A DNA stretch of 23,769 nt from Intoshia linei (taxonomy: Eukaryota > Orthonectida > Rhopaluridae). The notes beneath the pieces were generated by a model. The model saw only the letters and a list, made by a program, of their open reading frames with translations, searched no databases and was not told where the DNA came from. Location of the stretch: assembly GCA_001642005.1 (NCBI GenBank), contig LWCA01000549.1:1-23769 (forward strand). Direction: 5' to 3'. Below are positions 1-11,522 of the stretch, one piece after another. The position numbers and the translations under genes were made by a program. The first letter of the stretch is position 1. Each line of letters opens with the position of its first letter.

Positions 1-973
1 ATAAAAATACATCTATAGGCAAATATACTTTTTGATCTTTAAAAAAGTGGACACACTAATATACATTGTATATAATGATCATTTATCATTAATCTATCTA
101 TTAATTTTTATGCTAGTAAGATCAGTTAAAGTTATTCATAATCGAAAGAGAACTTGCCTAAAATATCGATTTTGACACAGTTGAACAACTCAACAGTTAA
201 ATGGTGAATGAATTATATATATATAGAAATATTTAATAAACATAATATAAAAATTCCCATATAAATACATTACATGCATTTGGCCCACTCATAATTATTT
301 CGCCCCTGGATGAAAATCCTAGATTCGCTACTGTGTATGGGTGAGCCTCGCGATAAGTATTACCTCGGATTGTCAGATAGTGGGTAAACCATTTTTTCTA
401 ATAAACTACCATAAAATATAATTTAAAAAAAACTAGTTTCAGTCAAAATTGATATGAATGATAACAAAATTATACAAAATGGTATAGTAAATTTCTTTTA
501 CATTTATTGCTTTCAGCAATTTTCAAATGAATGTAAAAAAATACATTTATTATTTATTTAAGGGGGGAGCAAGGCATGGAAAAAATGATTATAACAATTT
601 TAGAACATAATTTCAATGAAAAAATGTATTTACAAAAATGTTAATTAATTATATTTCTACAGCTAAGAATTGAATATCATAATTTTAAGACGCATTAGAA
701 TTTGAACGATTTTTAAATCAATTAATGAAATCAACTACATGTATATTAATATTCATCATATCAGTTCTACTCGACCAGTGAACGCGAGATAAAAAAGTTT
801 GACAAGCATCGACCAAAACCAACCATAAAATACACAATATTCAAATAAAATTGACAAAAATGAGTGCAAAATTTCACCGTTTCCATATTTGGCAACAATA
901 ATAAAGACACAATTTGGTAAAAAAATTGATTTTAAAAATGCAGAAATCAAAAGGATAAACAAAATAGGCTTAC
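1..973 (-). other. Start of Argonaute intron 12, with repeat-like sequence
   Basis: After the donor at 973 (GTAAGC) nothing resembling PIWI coding sequence is found down to position 1, so the intron is at least 973 bp. About 280-410 and 540-580 are less AT-rich than their surroundings and look like transposon debris (for example GATGAAAATCCTAGATTCG near 310), but I cannot assign a family. The 68-codon minus frame at 962-756 has no recognisable similarity. Confidence 0.55.
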
Positions 974-3900
974 CGAGACTTTGGGTTAAGTATATGGTTT
1001 ACTCCTCCCATTTTACTATTGACTTTAAGAAGCAAATTGCAAAGTAATTGCATTTTAGGCCTTGTGGCATTCTTAGCCAATATACACTGAGTCATAATAC
1101 CATTTCTAACATCTGCTAATTGTTTAACACGATCTAAAAAAAGTAATATTATAACTATAATAAGAGTTATTCAAAAACCCAGAAATTGATAAACATATAG
1201 TTTACGCAATTTTTAAGTGATGTTCAATATGAATTAAATTAGTGTTACAAAATTTGATAAAGATATTAGATTGTACTTTAATTTTATCTGTTTTTTGTAA
1301 ATTTTCATCAATTATGTAAAAATGATAAAATGATGATTTAAAATATTCATCATCTATCATAAAACCTACTTTTATCTCATTTTCTGAGCCTAGGCTTAAA
1401 AAAATCAACAAAAATTCAAATTTAAAACTATATTTATTATTAATTTCATTTTTATAGAGAATTATAATTTCAAACAAATAATCAAATAAGGTTCATTGTG
1501 TACAAACTACACCAACAGAAAAATGTTAATTTAAATCTTAAAAAAAATTACGATAAATATCATTTCGATCCATCAAAATCACGACAATTAATCCTGGCTT
1601 TTCCAAATTTTTAGAAAAAAATTCAATTTTTTCCAAAATATCAGAATTATTAAAATTTTTAATGATTGGATCTTTTTTAGCTAATTTAAGGTTTAATTTG
1701 TCACATGTCCTACAGAACGCTTTAACAAAAACTCTAAAAATTATTAAATTTCAATGTAAAAAAAGCATACTCAACATCTCTATTATCAAATCGACTATCA
1801 CCGACCATAACACCCCATGAATTTATTGTTCCAGATGAAAAAAATTTTTTGTTTCGTAAATCCCAACACCCTTTAAAAGGATCTGGACGCATTACCTATA
1901 ATTTAAATGTTAAAATAAATATTGTAAAAATAAAAATACATTGTTTCGACCAAATATCAATGAAGGAGGATCAATGACTCTACCACATATTTCCATCATT
2001 TTTCTATCAATATCTATTTTAAACGCCTTCAAAATCTTGTTGTTTGGTTCGATTTTATTCTATTAATGAAAATTTAAAAATAAAACCATAAACCTGGAAA
2101 TAAATTTTTTTATAACACAAAAATCATTACCATATATGCAGCAATATTTTGTTTCCTTCGATTCGGGGAAGTACACGTTTCCTATAAAAAATGAAACATT
2201 GATAAACAAACTCATACTCTAATCATGTTAGATGTGACAAATGAAGGTACGACTTTGCCATATTTTTGATTAGGACTAATTCTACACAATTCTATTGGAA
2301 ACAAGCATTTGTTCTTTCCACAAACTACCGAAGGTTGGAATGTATTTCTATAGAAATTTAATATAATAATAATAATATAATATTTAATACAATGTAATAT
2401 TTTTGTTTACAGTATAAAAATTTCTTTCACATAAAATACATGTAATATTAAATTCGAAACAAAATTATGAATAATTCTGACATTATATAAAAATACCTTA
2501 ATTTAATATTATATGTTTTTTTGTAATATTCAACCAAAGATTGTTCGTTTTCAGGAAGGCTAATAAGTAAAATAAATTATGAATATGCAATGCATACTAT
2601 ATTTGGTGAGCAGGTTTTGATTTGACGTCTAATATGGTAAAAGTACGAGTTTTTCCAGTATGTTTTACATCAATTCGAACACCTACAAAATATTTAAAAA
2701 ATGCAATTAAAATATATAACATTTTATAAATATAAACAAATTGAATCGTTACCTTTAAGCATTACTTTCATTCGAGTTGAAACAAAATTATCAATGGGTT
2801 GGTTTTCACGGATTTGAATTCTATTTTCGGACAAAAAGTCTAGTAATGACATGGGTTTGTAAAAAACAGAATAAGCCACTAAATATCAATTTTTATTGGG
2901 ATAATTTGAATTAAATTTAAAATAATAATGAATAAACACAAGCCAAATTACCGTCTGCATTTAATGATAATTGATTAGGATTGGGTCTAACGCTAGTGAA
3001 AAAGCCTTCCCATAATTCACAACCGCTTCCTAACTGTGTCGGTCGTGCCCTCTTATCAAAAAAATTCTTTCCAATTGGTAAATATTTCATTGAAGGAACC
3101 TGGCGAATGACAATGTCCACAGCCTGTACATAATGTGAAATTTGTTGAGTATTTAAATCATTATTAGCGGATAGAGCGCTGTTTAAAATGGAAAGATCCA
3201 AACAAGATACCAATTGTATCGTTACATAAATATTGTCTTTATCACACCCAGATAATTCAATAATTGTCTACATAAATATTAACGAAATTTTACTTAATTT
3301 AAATATTAAGTATCTTACTTTGTCATCATCAATGGGTAATTTTTTGCTTGTATACATGTTACTTCGTCGATCATACGAAATTCCGAGAGTTGGATATAGG
3401 TTTTGTAACTCCGATATTAATTTGGCGGCAATAATACTATATTAAATAATTTACATATCAATAAATACAATACCGTCTTAATTTAGCACTGGCTTTGTTA
3501 TTGTATTGTACATCATAATGAAAAATTACTCCTTTTTCAGGTATACGCACTCTGTAATGGTTGACAAGTAAGTTGCTAGACTTTCCGTCAGGTTGAGTAT
3601 CTCTTTTAGGTCTATACGGTAATAAAATATGGTTTTTATAAACTTTTCTTGTGGGTCTGTAATTCGTTTGCTCTGGTTCATCTTTAGAAGGTTGAGTAAT
3701 TTCTTGTTTATCTACCTCATAGGCATTACCACTACCACCACATTGTCCTCCACGTCCACGATTACTACTGCCACTTTGGCGATCTCCTTGTCCTCTATTA
3801 CCACGACCTTGTTGGCCTCTCCAGCCACCACCCCCGTGTCCTCTATTTTCATGATCTCTCTGGCCTCCCCAGCCACCGCCACCTTGTCCTCTATTATCAC

Positions 3901-3997
3901 GACCTCGTTGGCCTCCCTGTCTATAACCACTTCCAGGTTTACCTCCCCTGCCACGTCCACCTTGTCCTCTATTGTTTCTATTATTATAAATTAACAT
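974..3997 (-). CDS. AGO2: Argonaute protein (siRNA-type, AGO2-like), 5' twelve exons; gene runs off the left edge
   Basis: RNA-guided silencing effector. Exons (minus): 3997-3474, 3436-3319, 3267-2952, 2878-2753, 2682-2598, 2559-2497, 2347-2218, 2181-2131, 2059-1940, 1895-1771, 1733-1552, 1133-974. All junctions are GT-AG and keep phase, giving 666 residues. Residues 1-90 are Gly/Arg-rich. The N and L1 domains follow (CELWEGFFTSVRP near 297-309), then PAZ (about 331-450, ending KNKCLFPIELCRI). MID contains GLIVVIL (600-606). The MID pocket residues that hold the guide 5' phosphate in human AGO2 (Y529, K533, Q545, K566, K570) all have counterparts at the same spacing: Y613, K617, Q629, K650, K654. 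The PIWI nuclease domain is not in the window, so slicer residues cannot be judged. The ATG at 3997 is the first in frame, but an upstream leader exon is possible. Calling it AGO2 rather than AGO1 rests mainly on the glycine-rich N-terminus and divergence, and is less sure than the family call. Confidence 0.92.
1134..1551 (-). other. Intron 11 of the Argonaute (418 bp) with a 91-codon open frame
   Basis: This intron splits the codon after the MID tyrosine (Y613|H614). It is about ten times longer than most of its neighbours. Inside it, positions 1477-1202 on the minus strand hold an open frame of 91 codons that starts with ATG. I recognise no domain in it. Skipping it restores an unbroken MID domain (ILMDRNDIY then RVKQLADV), so it is treated as intron. 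Confidence 0.75.
3728..3990 (-). repeat. Gly/Arg-rich repeat region encoding the Argonaute N-terminus
   Basis: Residues about 3-90 of the Argonaute consist of imperfect repeats built on NRGQGGGGW and GGQRDHENRG, rich in RG and RGG. They are encoded by a stretch far more GC-rich than its surroundings. RG/RGG tracts are common at Argonaute and Piwi N-termini, where arginine methylation and RNA or Tudor-protein contacts are known; glutamine- or glycine-rich repeats are typical of insect AGO2. The unit structure makes copy-number variation likely (inference). Confidence 0.85.
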
Positions 3998-4017
3998 TAA
4001 TATACTTATAATGATAA

Positions 4018-4877
4018 ATCCTTACGTATATAATATGCTATGTAAAATCTGTTTGTGTGTGTGTCACCGTTTATTTCAATAATTACCAGTCTTGGAATTT
4101 TATAAAGTCCACATTTCAATTAGTTTTTTCCAGGAGTGTTAGCAAAATAAATTTCAACCGCCAAAACTCACATCTTACGTGTCAAAAAGCCCAAATGTCC
4201 TTTTTTTTTTTAAATATTTAATAATAAAAATATATAATTTAAAACAATATACACTGATACGGATTATAAAAATCATAAATATTATCATAAATTTAAATTT
4301 AAAAAAAATATATCTTCAGGGCAAAAACCACAAATGACCCTTTTTTTTAATGAAAACAGTCCTAGAATTTAAAAAAAGTTACAGGTGGTACAGTTGTATC
4401 CCGTTAACATACACAAAAAATTTCAATCTAAAGAAATGACACCTTCACGGTCAAAAAAGCATTTTAGTATTCATATATTTTATTCAAACAAAAAATGTTA
4501 AATAATTAAGGGTCCGAAAATTAAAAAAAAAAATTACTCTGATAGAGCTTATTCCAGTTGATATAAATGCTAAATTTCAACCCCAGAAATCTACGCATAC
4601 CCGGTAGAAAATAATTTTGAATATATTATCAACCAATATTGTTCAAAAATTGAAAATGTAAATATTGCTCCTACAATTTCAAACAAAATGTGCATTGAAC
4701 GTCTACATATTTCCAATAAATAAATATGGGTGAAAATCTATATAATTCAGTTCTTCGGATTTTTTTTCATTGCTATGCAATTTTTCAATCTTAAATTCTC
4801 ATTTTTGAAGTATAATAAAAATGTGCCCTCGGCAAAACTAGGTGCTGTTTGTACGTAGTACATAACAGTCAACCTAG
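4018..4877 (-). mobile_element. Repeat family copy A, near full length (about 860 bp)
   Basis: Read on the minus strand it begins near CTAGGTTGACTG (4877), has a short inverted motif GTACTACGTAC, and ends near TATATACGTAAGGAT (4018). It aligns in opposite orientation with 19861-20440 over roughly 570 bp; for example both contain TATATCAACTGGAATAAGCT. The 5' end matches 15675 and 17875, and the 3' end matches 16050 and 10234. The body is made of three to four degenerate tandem units, each with a GACC...GAA block, a GGTTGAAATTT block and AAATTCTA(A/G)GACT. It has no coding capacity, so it is a non-autonomous element. Family is not identified; a Helitron-type or other internally repetitive element is conceivable. 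Confidence 0.75.
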
Positions 4878-5740
4878 TATTATATATATAAAATTAAAAA
4901 TTTTTGTTAATTTCTCATCCTAATTTATATAAATAAATAAAAGGAATTTGATTTATGTTTCATAAACCAAAATTAGGATAATTGTGATGTTTCACAACTA
5001 CACTGAAAATGGAAGTCCCGATAATTTAATAATGTATCTTCTCAGTGATTTATAAAAAAATTAATATTTTTCCCAATTTATAACTATCAAAAACTGAAAA
5101 GTGTAGTTTAAATTTAACTAAAAGTTGGTATTTTTAGCGACAACCATTTTACATAATTACAATGTAATTATTAATTATACATTATTTTAATTAAAAATAC
5201 ATATTATTGATACAATCTTACTTTGCTTCTAAACAATACCTTTAATTTTCAAAATTATTAATAAAAATACACTGGTATATGGCAGGTTAGAATTTACTAT
5301 AAAGGGACTCAGCCTTGATGCAATTGTACAATACAAGATGAAAATCAATTATACTATATATCCATATAATAACATTTAAAAAATAGCCAGTTACCATATT
5401 TTACCACTATAGTTTAAAGTACAGATGTATGCGGTACCAATTATAGTTCGAAAACTAACAATAACCTACCAAATACTGACATACTCAAAATAAACGAAAT
5501 AACGTTACAAATATAATAATATAATTAATTTTATTCTTATTTTCTAAGTGTTACAATATGAGATTATGAAAAATTAAATTATACCTAAGAATTCACTCAT
5601 TTCAATTTTGTAAAATTTTATTTTTAAAATATTACAGTAAAATTATTTTTGTATCCATAGTTTACAATGTTATTACTTGTTAAATTTTGTATAAAGTTTA
5701 TACTATAAAAATTATCACATCGATAAGAGTGTCATTAGAG
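4878..5740. other. Intergenic DNA without recognised features
   Basis: AT-rich sequence between repeat copy A and the MITE. I found no conserved exon, RNA gene or clear repeat on either strand. Confidence 0.5.
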
Positions 5741-5951
5741 CAGTAGTTCTCAAACTTGGGTCCGCAAGTTTAAATAAAATTTTAAATTATTCAATTCAAT
5801 ATTTTCAATTTCTTTATTATACGAGCTATGCTGCGTTTGAAATCATAATTTAACCTCAATTTAGAACATAGACTTTAATTTATTTGGGGGTCCGCGAGAA
5901 AAATTAAAATTAAAAATGGACCAAAAAATTTAAAAAGTTTAAGAACCCCTG
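5741..5951. mobile_element. hAT-type MITE, 211 bp, with 8-bp target site duplication
   Basis: The ends CAGTAGTTCTCAAACTT (5741-5757) and AAGTTTAAGAACCCCTG (5935-5951) are 17-bp terminal inverted repeats with three mismatches. They are flanked by CATTAGAG (5733-5740) and CGTTAGAG (5952-5959), an 8-bp direct duplication with one mismatch. 8-bp duplications and CAG(T/G)GGTTCTCAAACT-type ends are characteristic of hAT transposons. Inner GGTCCGC motifs near both ends strengthen the match. It has no open frame, so it would depend on a transposase elsewhere. Confidence 0.88.
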
Positions 5952-6814
5952 CGTTAGAGAGATTGTAATTTACAAACCTATAGAAAAAGAGTAATCTTAC
6001 ATTACTATACTAATTAATATCTTACATTTACTAATGTTATATAATGTAAATTACATTACATAATTACTTATGATAAGTATAGTATAAGTCACCACTGATG
6101 ATGCTGTAAGTTATAGAAATTCCAATGGCATTAAAAATTAAATTGAAATACATTTTTGTATTTTTGTACATCATATTTTTGCGTGTCCGTTCACAATATC
6201 GTAACTCAAAAGATCGTATTTATTTTGTTTAAGTTTAAATTATATAGTTATAGTTAAATTAACTAGTTCATTTAATTTAGACTACAGACCCAAGTTATAA
6301 CTAAAATATTAAGATACCATATTATACCTACAAACCATATTACAAAAAAAATAAAAATATTCTCTAATGTGAACACCATAGAATATTTTTTATCCAATTC
6401 AATTTAGTATATTTAGTTTAGTTATGAAGTTTATTTTTTTACGATCATTTGATTTACGATCTTTTAATAGTGCGCCATATTTTTGTATGCAAGCACAATA
6501 ATTTTTATTTCGATAAACATCAATTTAATTCGGTCGCCGATCGTGATCATCTGCTTTTATTCAATTTACATTTGTTAATTCAATACTGCTCGACATAATG
6601 CGACGTGTGACACGTGATGATGGCTTACTAATAACGAAAAACATAAGTTACATCGTATATTATCCAAATGACTAATTGATATATATTAAGTCAATACTAT
6701 TTACTAACATTCCGAATCTGATTGATAAAATTTAAATTGACAAATATGAATCAACTGATAAATATTTGTAATCATATTGCACCGTGATACATTAAAAATA
6801 AACTTTCATTTGAT
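5952..6814. other. Upstream region of clpP
   Basis: AT-rich sequence between the MITE and the ClpP start, presumably holding the ClpP promoter. A less AT-rich patch lies at about 6530-6630. I see no additional exon or RNA gene. Confidence 0.5.
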
Positions 6815-9701
6815 ATGATTAATTTATTTAAAAATTCAATTAATCTTTTTCAAATTATTAAACACGGACAAACATTCAAACGAAATGTTTTTAAAATGAA
6901 CAATTTTCAATCCCAATTAATTCCTATGGTCGTTGAATCGACTGGACGAGGTGAACGATCATATGACATTTACTCTAGACTCTTAAAAGAAAGAATTATA
7001 TGCCTGATGGGACCAGTATGATTTTTACGATAATTATCCGTATCAATGCATTGCAATGCCGCCTAAAAAGTGTAAATTGGCTAAATTTTCAAAATATAAC
7101 TTTTTTTTTAATTGGCTAGTAAGGTACATTTTAATTACTGTAGTTAAATAGTTTTCGAAAAAAATACAGTAGTAGCCAATTAGGGGTAGCAGAAATTGAA
7201 GAGGATGTGAAAAGTTTTAAAAAATTTGAGTCTAAGATTTTCATAATTACTGAAAAATGCATAACCAAGCAAAGATCAGCACATATTCTTATCAACTAAA
7301 TAATCTTGTTTTTATTTTTTTATAATTATCATAGATTGATGATCACCTATCTAGTTTAATTGTGGCGCAATTGTTGTTTTTACAGTCAGATAATTCCTCA
7401 AATCCTATAAATCTCTATATTAACTCTCCAGGTAATGTATAAATGTAATTTACAATGTACAAATAAAACTGGTTTTGACTTGTGATTTGGTTTAGACTTA
7501 AATGCAATACTGTATAATATCTTAACAAAATCACCCACAAATAAATGAAATGTTAAAAAATTGTCTGGATCTTTATTTCAATTTTTAATTTTTTTTAATT
7601 CTTTATTAGGAGGATCTGTTACTGCTGGATTAGCAATTTATGATACTATGCAATTTGTAAAATCACCAATTGCAACTTGGTAATTTTTCGTTGTTTGTAC
7701 ATTAATATAACCATTTTATTAACCATTACGAGATTATGCTAATTTTTTAAATATAATGCCAACAATTTAATTTATTAACATGTAAACAAACCAAAATTGA
7801 AAGCTAAAAACTTGTATAAACTAAAATGTTTTTGTGTTGTATCAAATTGATCCAAAATTTAAATTTTTAAATTTTAAAATAAAATATTTAAAAAATACAA
7901 TATCCACACCGTATAGTCCACAGCAATTTTTAAGTGGTCCATGGACAAATTGGAATGTTTGAAATATTTGAAACATTAAGGAAATTTTCTGAAAAATGAG
8001 TAATCCCAAATCTGTAGCCTTAGTGGGAAATTGGTTGTCAGTACGATGTAAAAGTTACATAGTGATTAAACTAAATTTTCATTTCATACAATGATCCAGG
8101 TCTCCATTTTTTTTTACCATGGAGTGTTAATGTCGCATTACATTTTTTTCAGTGAATCTACAATTGGAACAGTCAATATGATCGAACTTATTTTTATTGA
8201 TGTGGTTTATTTTTTAAATTTACAATGTTGATTAGTGGTTCATATTCTTTTTGATATGTGTACCCTTCAATAAAATCAAGATTTTGACGATTCATAAATC
8301 ACTTAAAAATGAAAGATAAAAATAAATGGTAAAAAAGCGCTATTATTATCGTATATTCTAATCCGTAACATGTAAAAACCCAACTGAAAACACATGAAAC
8401 AAAAAGTAGACTACAATTGTAACAATGTATGTGAAAATTTTTAATTTTTTCATTTTATCGTGTCCTATCTAGGTCCTAGAGCATTACACACTGGATATTA
8501 TTTTATTGTATTATTATTATTTAGGTGTATTGGTCAAGCTTGTAGCATGGGATCTCTTCTTTTATGTGCTGGAACTAAGGGTATGCGAAATTCACTTCCA
8601 AATTCACGAATTATGGTCCATCAACCTTCTGGCAATGCTAGTGTATTAATTTAAATGTATTTAGTAACATTTATATCTAATTCAAAATTTGGATTAACTA
8701 TTCTCGTTATGTTGTTTTAATAAGGGTTTACCTTAATATGTTTATTATTTTTCGGTTTATCTTTTTTTGTACATTTTTTTTAATTCAATTCTAGCGCATT
8801 TATTCCGATTTTACGGAATTCATTTTGAGGCTTATGTATAGTTAATTACACGTAGAGCTTACAGTTTCTCAAGAATTATCGAGAAAAAAATTAACTTATA
8901 CTATTAGTAATATAATAAAAATTTTTAATTATGGAAAAACTAAAAGTACTAGCAGATCCAAAATTGTTAATATTTTTAACATATTATGTAAATAAGGATG
9001 GATTACTATCTAGTATTAATTGGTTGTTAACTTTAAAATCTTATATAAAACACCCAAAGTAGGAAAAAAATGCGATTTATTTAACATTATGTATCACAAC
9101 TTCCATATATAGGAATAAGTTCAAGATTAAAGCAATTTTTGAGACTATAAAGAAGATGTATATTACACAAGTACATTTAAATATTTTTTATTTTTAAAAC
9201 TGGTCCACTCATCAAATGATATTTTCCACCATTACATTTTATCGTAGAAATATTTTCAATTATTTGTCTTGAATAAAATTTGATCGGGTAACTTGAAAAA
9301 TAAATATAGACGTGGCGGACATGCTTCTATTCCTATAAATACTAATATATTGAAATTTTGAATATCAGCGTTGAATTCATTAAGATATTTTGATCCTGCA
9401 TGCATTCAGTGTTCACATTTTATAGAAATATTTGTATAACTTTCATTATCCATGTATTTAGGGACAAGAGACAGATATTGAAATTCAGGCAAAAGAAATT
9501 AAAAAATTGAAGAATACTTTGAATAAATTGTATGTTACCCATACAAATCAGTTACTCGAAAAGATTGGTATTAATTTATCTATTTTAAATTCATTTTTAA
9601 TTTTTATAGAATCGATTATGGATAGAGACTGTTTTATGAGTCCTTTCGAAGCTAAAGATTTTGGTCTTTTGGATAATGTTTTGTCTAAACCACAGAATTG
9701 A
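6815..9701 (+). CDS. CLPP: Mitochondrial ATP-dependent Clp protease proteolytic subunit ClpP
   Basis: Serine protease core of the mitochondrial ClpXP complex. Exons: 6815-7015, 7335-7431, 7610-7679, 8525-8642, 9462-9567, 9610-9701; phases agree throughout, giving 227 residues. The start of the conserved core is [20 protein letters not shown]. The catalytic serine is S130 in GQACSMGS, the histidine is H155 in IMVHQPSG, and the aspartate is D204 in MDRDCFMSP. The 25- and 49-residue spacings match human CLPP (S153, H178, D227). The first 36 residues carry basic and hydroxylated residues and no acid, as expected of a matrix-targeting peptide. The C-terminus stops soon after [11 protein letters not shown], so the long tail of mammalian CLPP is absent. 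Intron 3 (845 bp) and intron 4 (819 bp) contain nothing I recognise. Confidence 0.95.
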
Positions 9702-9713
9702 TTTTTTTTATCT

Positions 9714-9719
9714 AATAAA
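9714..9719 (+). terminator. Polyadenylation signal of clpP
   Basis: AATAAA 12 bp past the ClpP stop codon, followed by T-rich sequence, on the coding strand. Confidence 0.7.
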
Positions 9720-9860
9720 ACATTTGAACAGTTAAACTCTTTTTTAGTTTTGCATAATAAATTATACCTGTACAGTGTACATAATTAATAAATAATTAAT
9801 AATTAATTTTGTAATTATAATAAATATGGATCAATATTGGTATCTCATGATAAGTTATCA

Positions 9861-10234
9861 TTGATAACACTCAAGATTTTAAAAACCATCCAGAATTTAT
9901 GTTTTATAAAATGCTGTGATTTTTAATTTTTAAAAAAATAGTAATTAGGGGTTTGACCATGAATATGTTAGTTTCGAAGGTTGGGATTTGCGACAATAGT
10001 AATCATTAGAACGCGTCCCAGAATTTAAGTTCTTTATAACTCATGGACTGATTTTATTATTAATTAAAAAAAAGTAATATGGGTTTTTGAAGGACCCAAT
10101 TTCTAAAAATAAAATTGACTATAAAACATGACTCTTGAAAAACTGTATTAGAAATTGTTGTTTTATTAATTCTAGGACTTAATTTTTTAATTAAACGGTA
10201 CGACAGACATTACATTTTATATAATTAAAGGATT
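9861..10234 (+). mobile_element. Diverged repeat copy E, 3' part
   Basis: It begins in sequence shared with 12681-12930 (GATAACACTCAAGATTTTAA against GATAACGCTTATGATTTTAA). It ends ACATTTTATATAATTAAAGG, close to the 3' end of copy B (GCATTTTATATAACTAAGGA at 16030-16049). Inner blocks GGGTTTTTGAAGG and AATTCTAGGACTT match the tandem units of copies A and D. Strongly diverged and non-coding. Confidence 0.55.
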
Positions 10235-10613
10235 CTCACGTGTTATACCTAATATTAAGAATATCTGTAATAATCGTCAGGCTTAGTAATATCATTAATT
10301 GTATGAAATAATCGACTTTCGACAATAAAGTTTTTGATTTGTAATTCATTAAAAAATTAGGGTTTTTAGTAAAACAATAGTCACTTAATAATCATAATTA
10401 TTTTTTGATTAAACTGTTATATCAGCCGTAAAAAAGAAATTAACCGTTATGTCATTTTTTGAAATGGGTCTGGGATTTTTTAAGAGTGAAAGTGGGTCAT
10501 TATTAAAAAGGTTGAAAAACACTTAGTGACACATCAACGCCACAATATTTATCGGAAAAGTTTACAAGAAATTAATTGAATTATGTATTTAAAAATATAT
10601 ACATAATGATTTA
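10235..10613. other. Intergenic DNA between convergent genes
   Basis: It lies between the 3' ends of clpP and the membrane-protein gene. Patches such as GGGTTTTTAGT and GAAATGGGTCTGGG echo repeat-family blocks but are too weak to delimit. Confidence 0.4.
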
Positions 10614-11522
10614 TCAAAGAAACCATTCATTGGATTGAGAATTTAGTAAATTATTATCATTATATTGTACTCGTAAATTTTGATTATTTGATAGTTTTTT
10701 TGATTCCAATAAACTATTTTGACGGAAATCGCCTTTAAGCGGTATACTGGATGAACGCTTGAAAAACTTGGATGAATCGGAATTGCATTTAGAAAAACTA
10801 TTGATATTTTTAATGGTACCATTAGTGTCTACTGGAGTTTGAGTTATATGGTCAAAAATAGTGGTAATGTAATTATCGTGTTTTTTTCTCTTGTATACTT
10901 TGATGTATATAAAAATAAATGATAAAATAATGACTATAACTAAACAAAATATTCCTAAACCTACTCCAATTTTAAAAATGAGCAATGTTTTTCGCTTTTT
11001 TTGTCGATAATAAGTACCATTAGAAATGGACATTATAATTTGAGGGTATTCGGGTACTGCTTTGGTTGATTTAAAATTATTGTTTTCATAGTATAAATCC
11101 TTTATACGTATATTTACATTGGTATCAGCAGACGTTATAGGAGTCTTGGTAGTATTTGTGGTGTATTTTTTTGTTATATTGACAGTTGTTGAAAATGATG
11201 TCACATTCCTAATATTTTAATTAAAAATTTGACGTGTATATATTATATTAAGATATTTAAAAATATAAAATAAATAAATGTACCCAGTATTGAAAAGTTT
11301 ACTAGTAAACGTAATCATGCTGACAATTTTGGTGGGTTTGTTGCTTTTTTTAGAACAATTGTTTATTTTCACATTTAAATCCGTAAATATACACGGTTGA
11401 ATGTTTTTAACAATGGGAAATTTTTCTTGAATCTAAAATAAGATACATGACTCGTTTCATTATTTAACCTTGCCAAAAAGCACAACGTAAATTCCACATA
11501 TTGATATTAACGTAGGTAGCAT
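10614..11522 (-). CDS. Orphan single-pass (type I) membrane protein, three exons
   Basis: Function unknown. Exons (minus): 11522-11469, 11432-11284, 11208-10614, giving 265 residues. The start was chosen because MLPTLISICGIYVVLFGK is a good signal peptide, joined in phase through a 36-bp intron to the next exon. Residues 19 to about 145 are predicted extracellular, rich in Thr, Asn and Lys, with N-glycosylation sequons at N43, N69, N78, N86 and N131 and cysteines at 33 and 44. A basic-flanked hydrophobic segment (about 149-170, GVGLGIFCLVIVIILS within it) is the only other membrane span. It is followed by KVYKRKKHD and a roughly 90-residue Ser/Asn-rich cytoplasmic tail. It matches no domain I know. 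Long open frame, matching phases and the signal-plus-span layout argue that it is real. Confidence 0.75.

Noticed and set aside
756-962. Possible further Argonaute exon on the minus strand (68 codons)
   Set aside because: No similarity to the start of PIWI, and it lies directly after a good splice donor.
3629-3994. Plus-strand frame of 121 codons rich in Thr, Ser and Ile
   Set aside because: It is antisense to the Gly/Arg repeat region of the Argonaute; the repetitive composition alone keeps it open.
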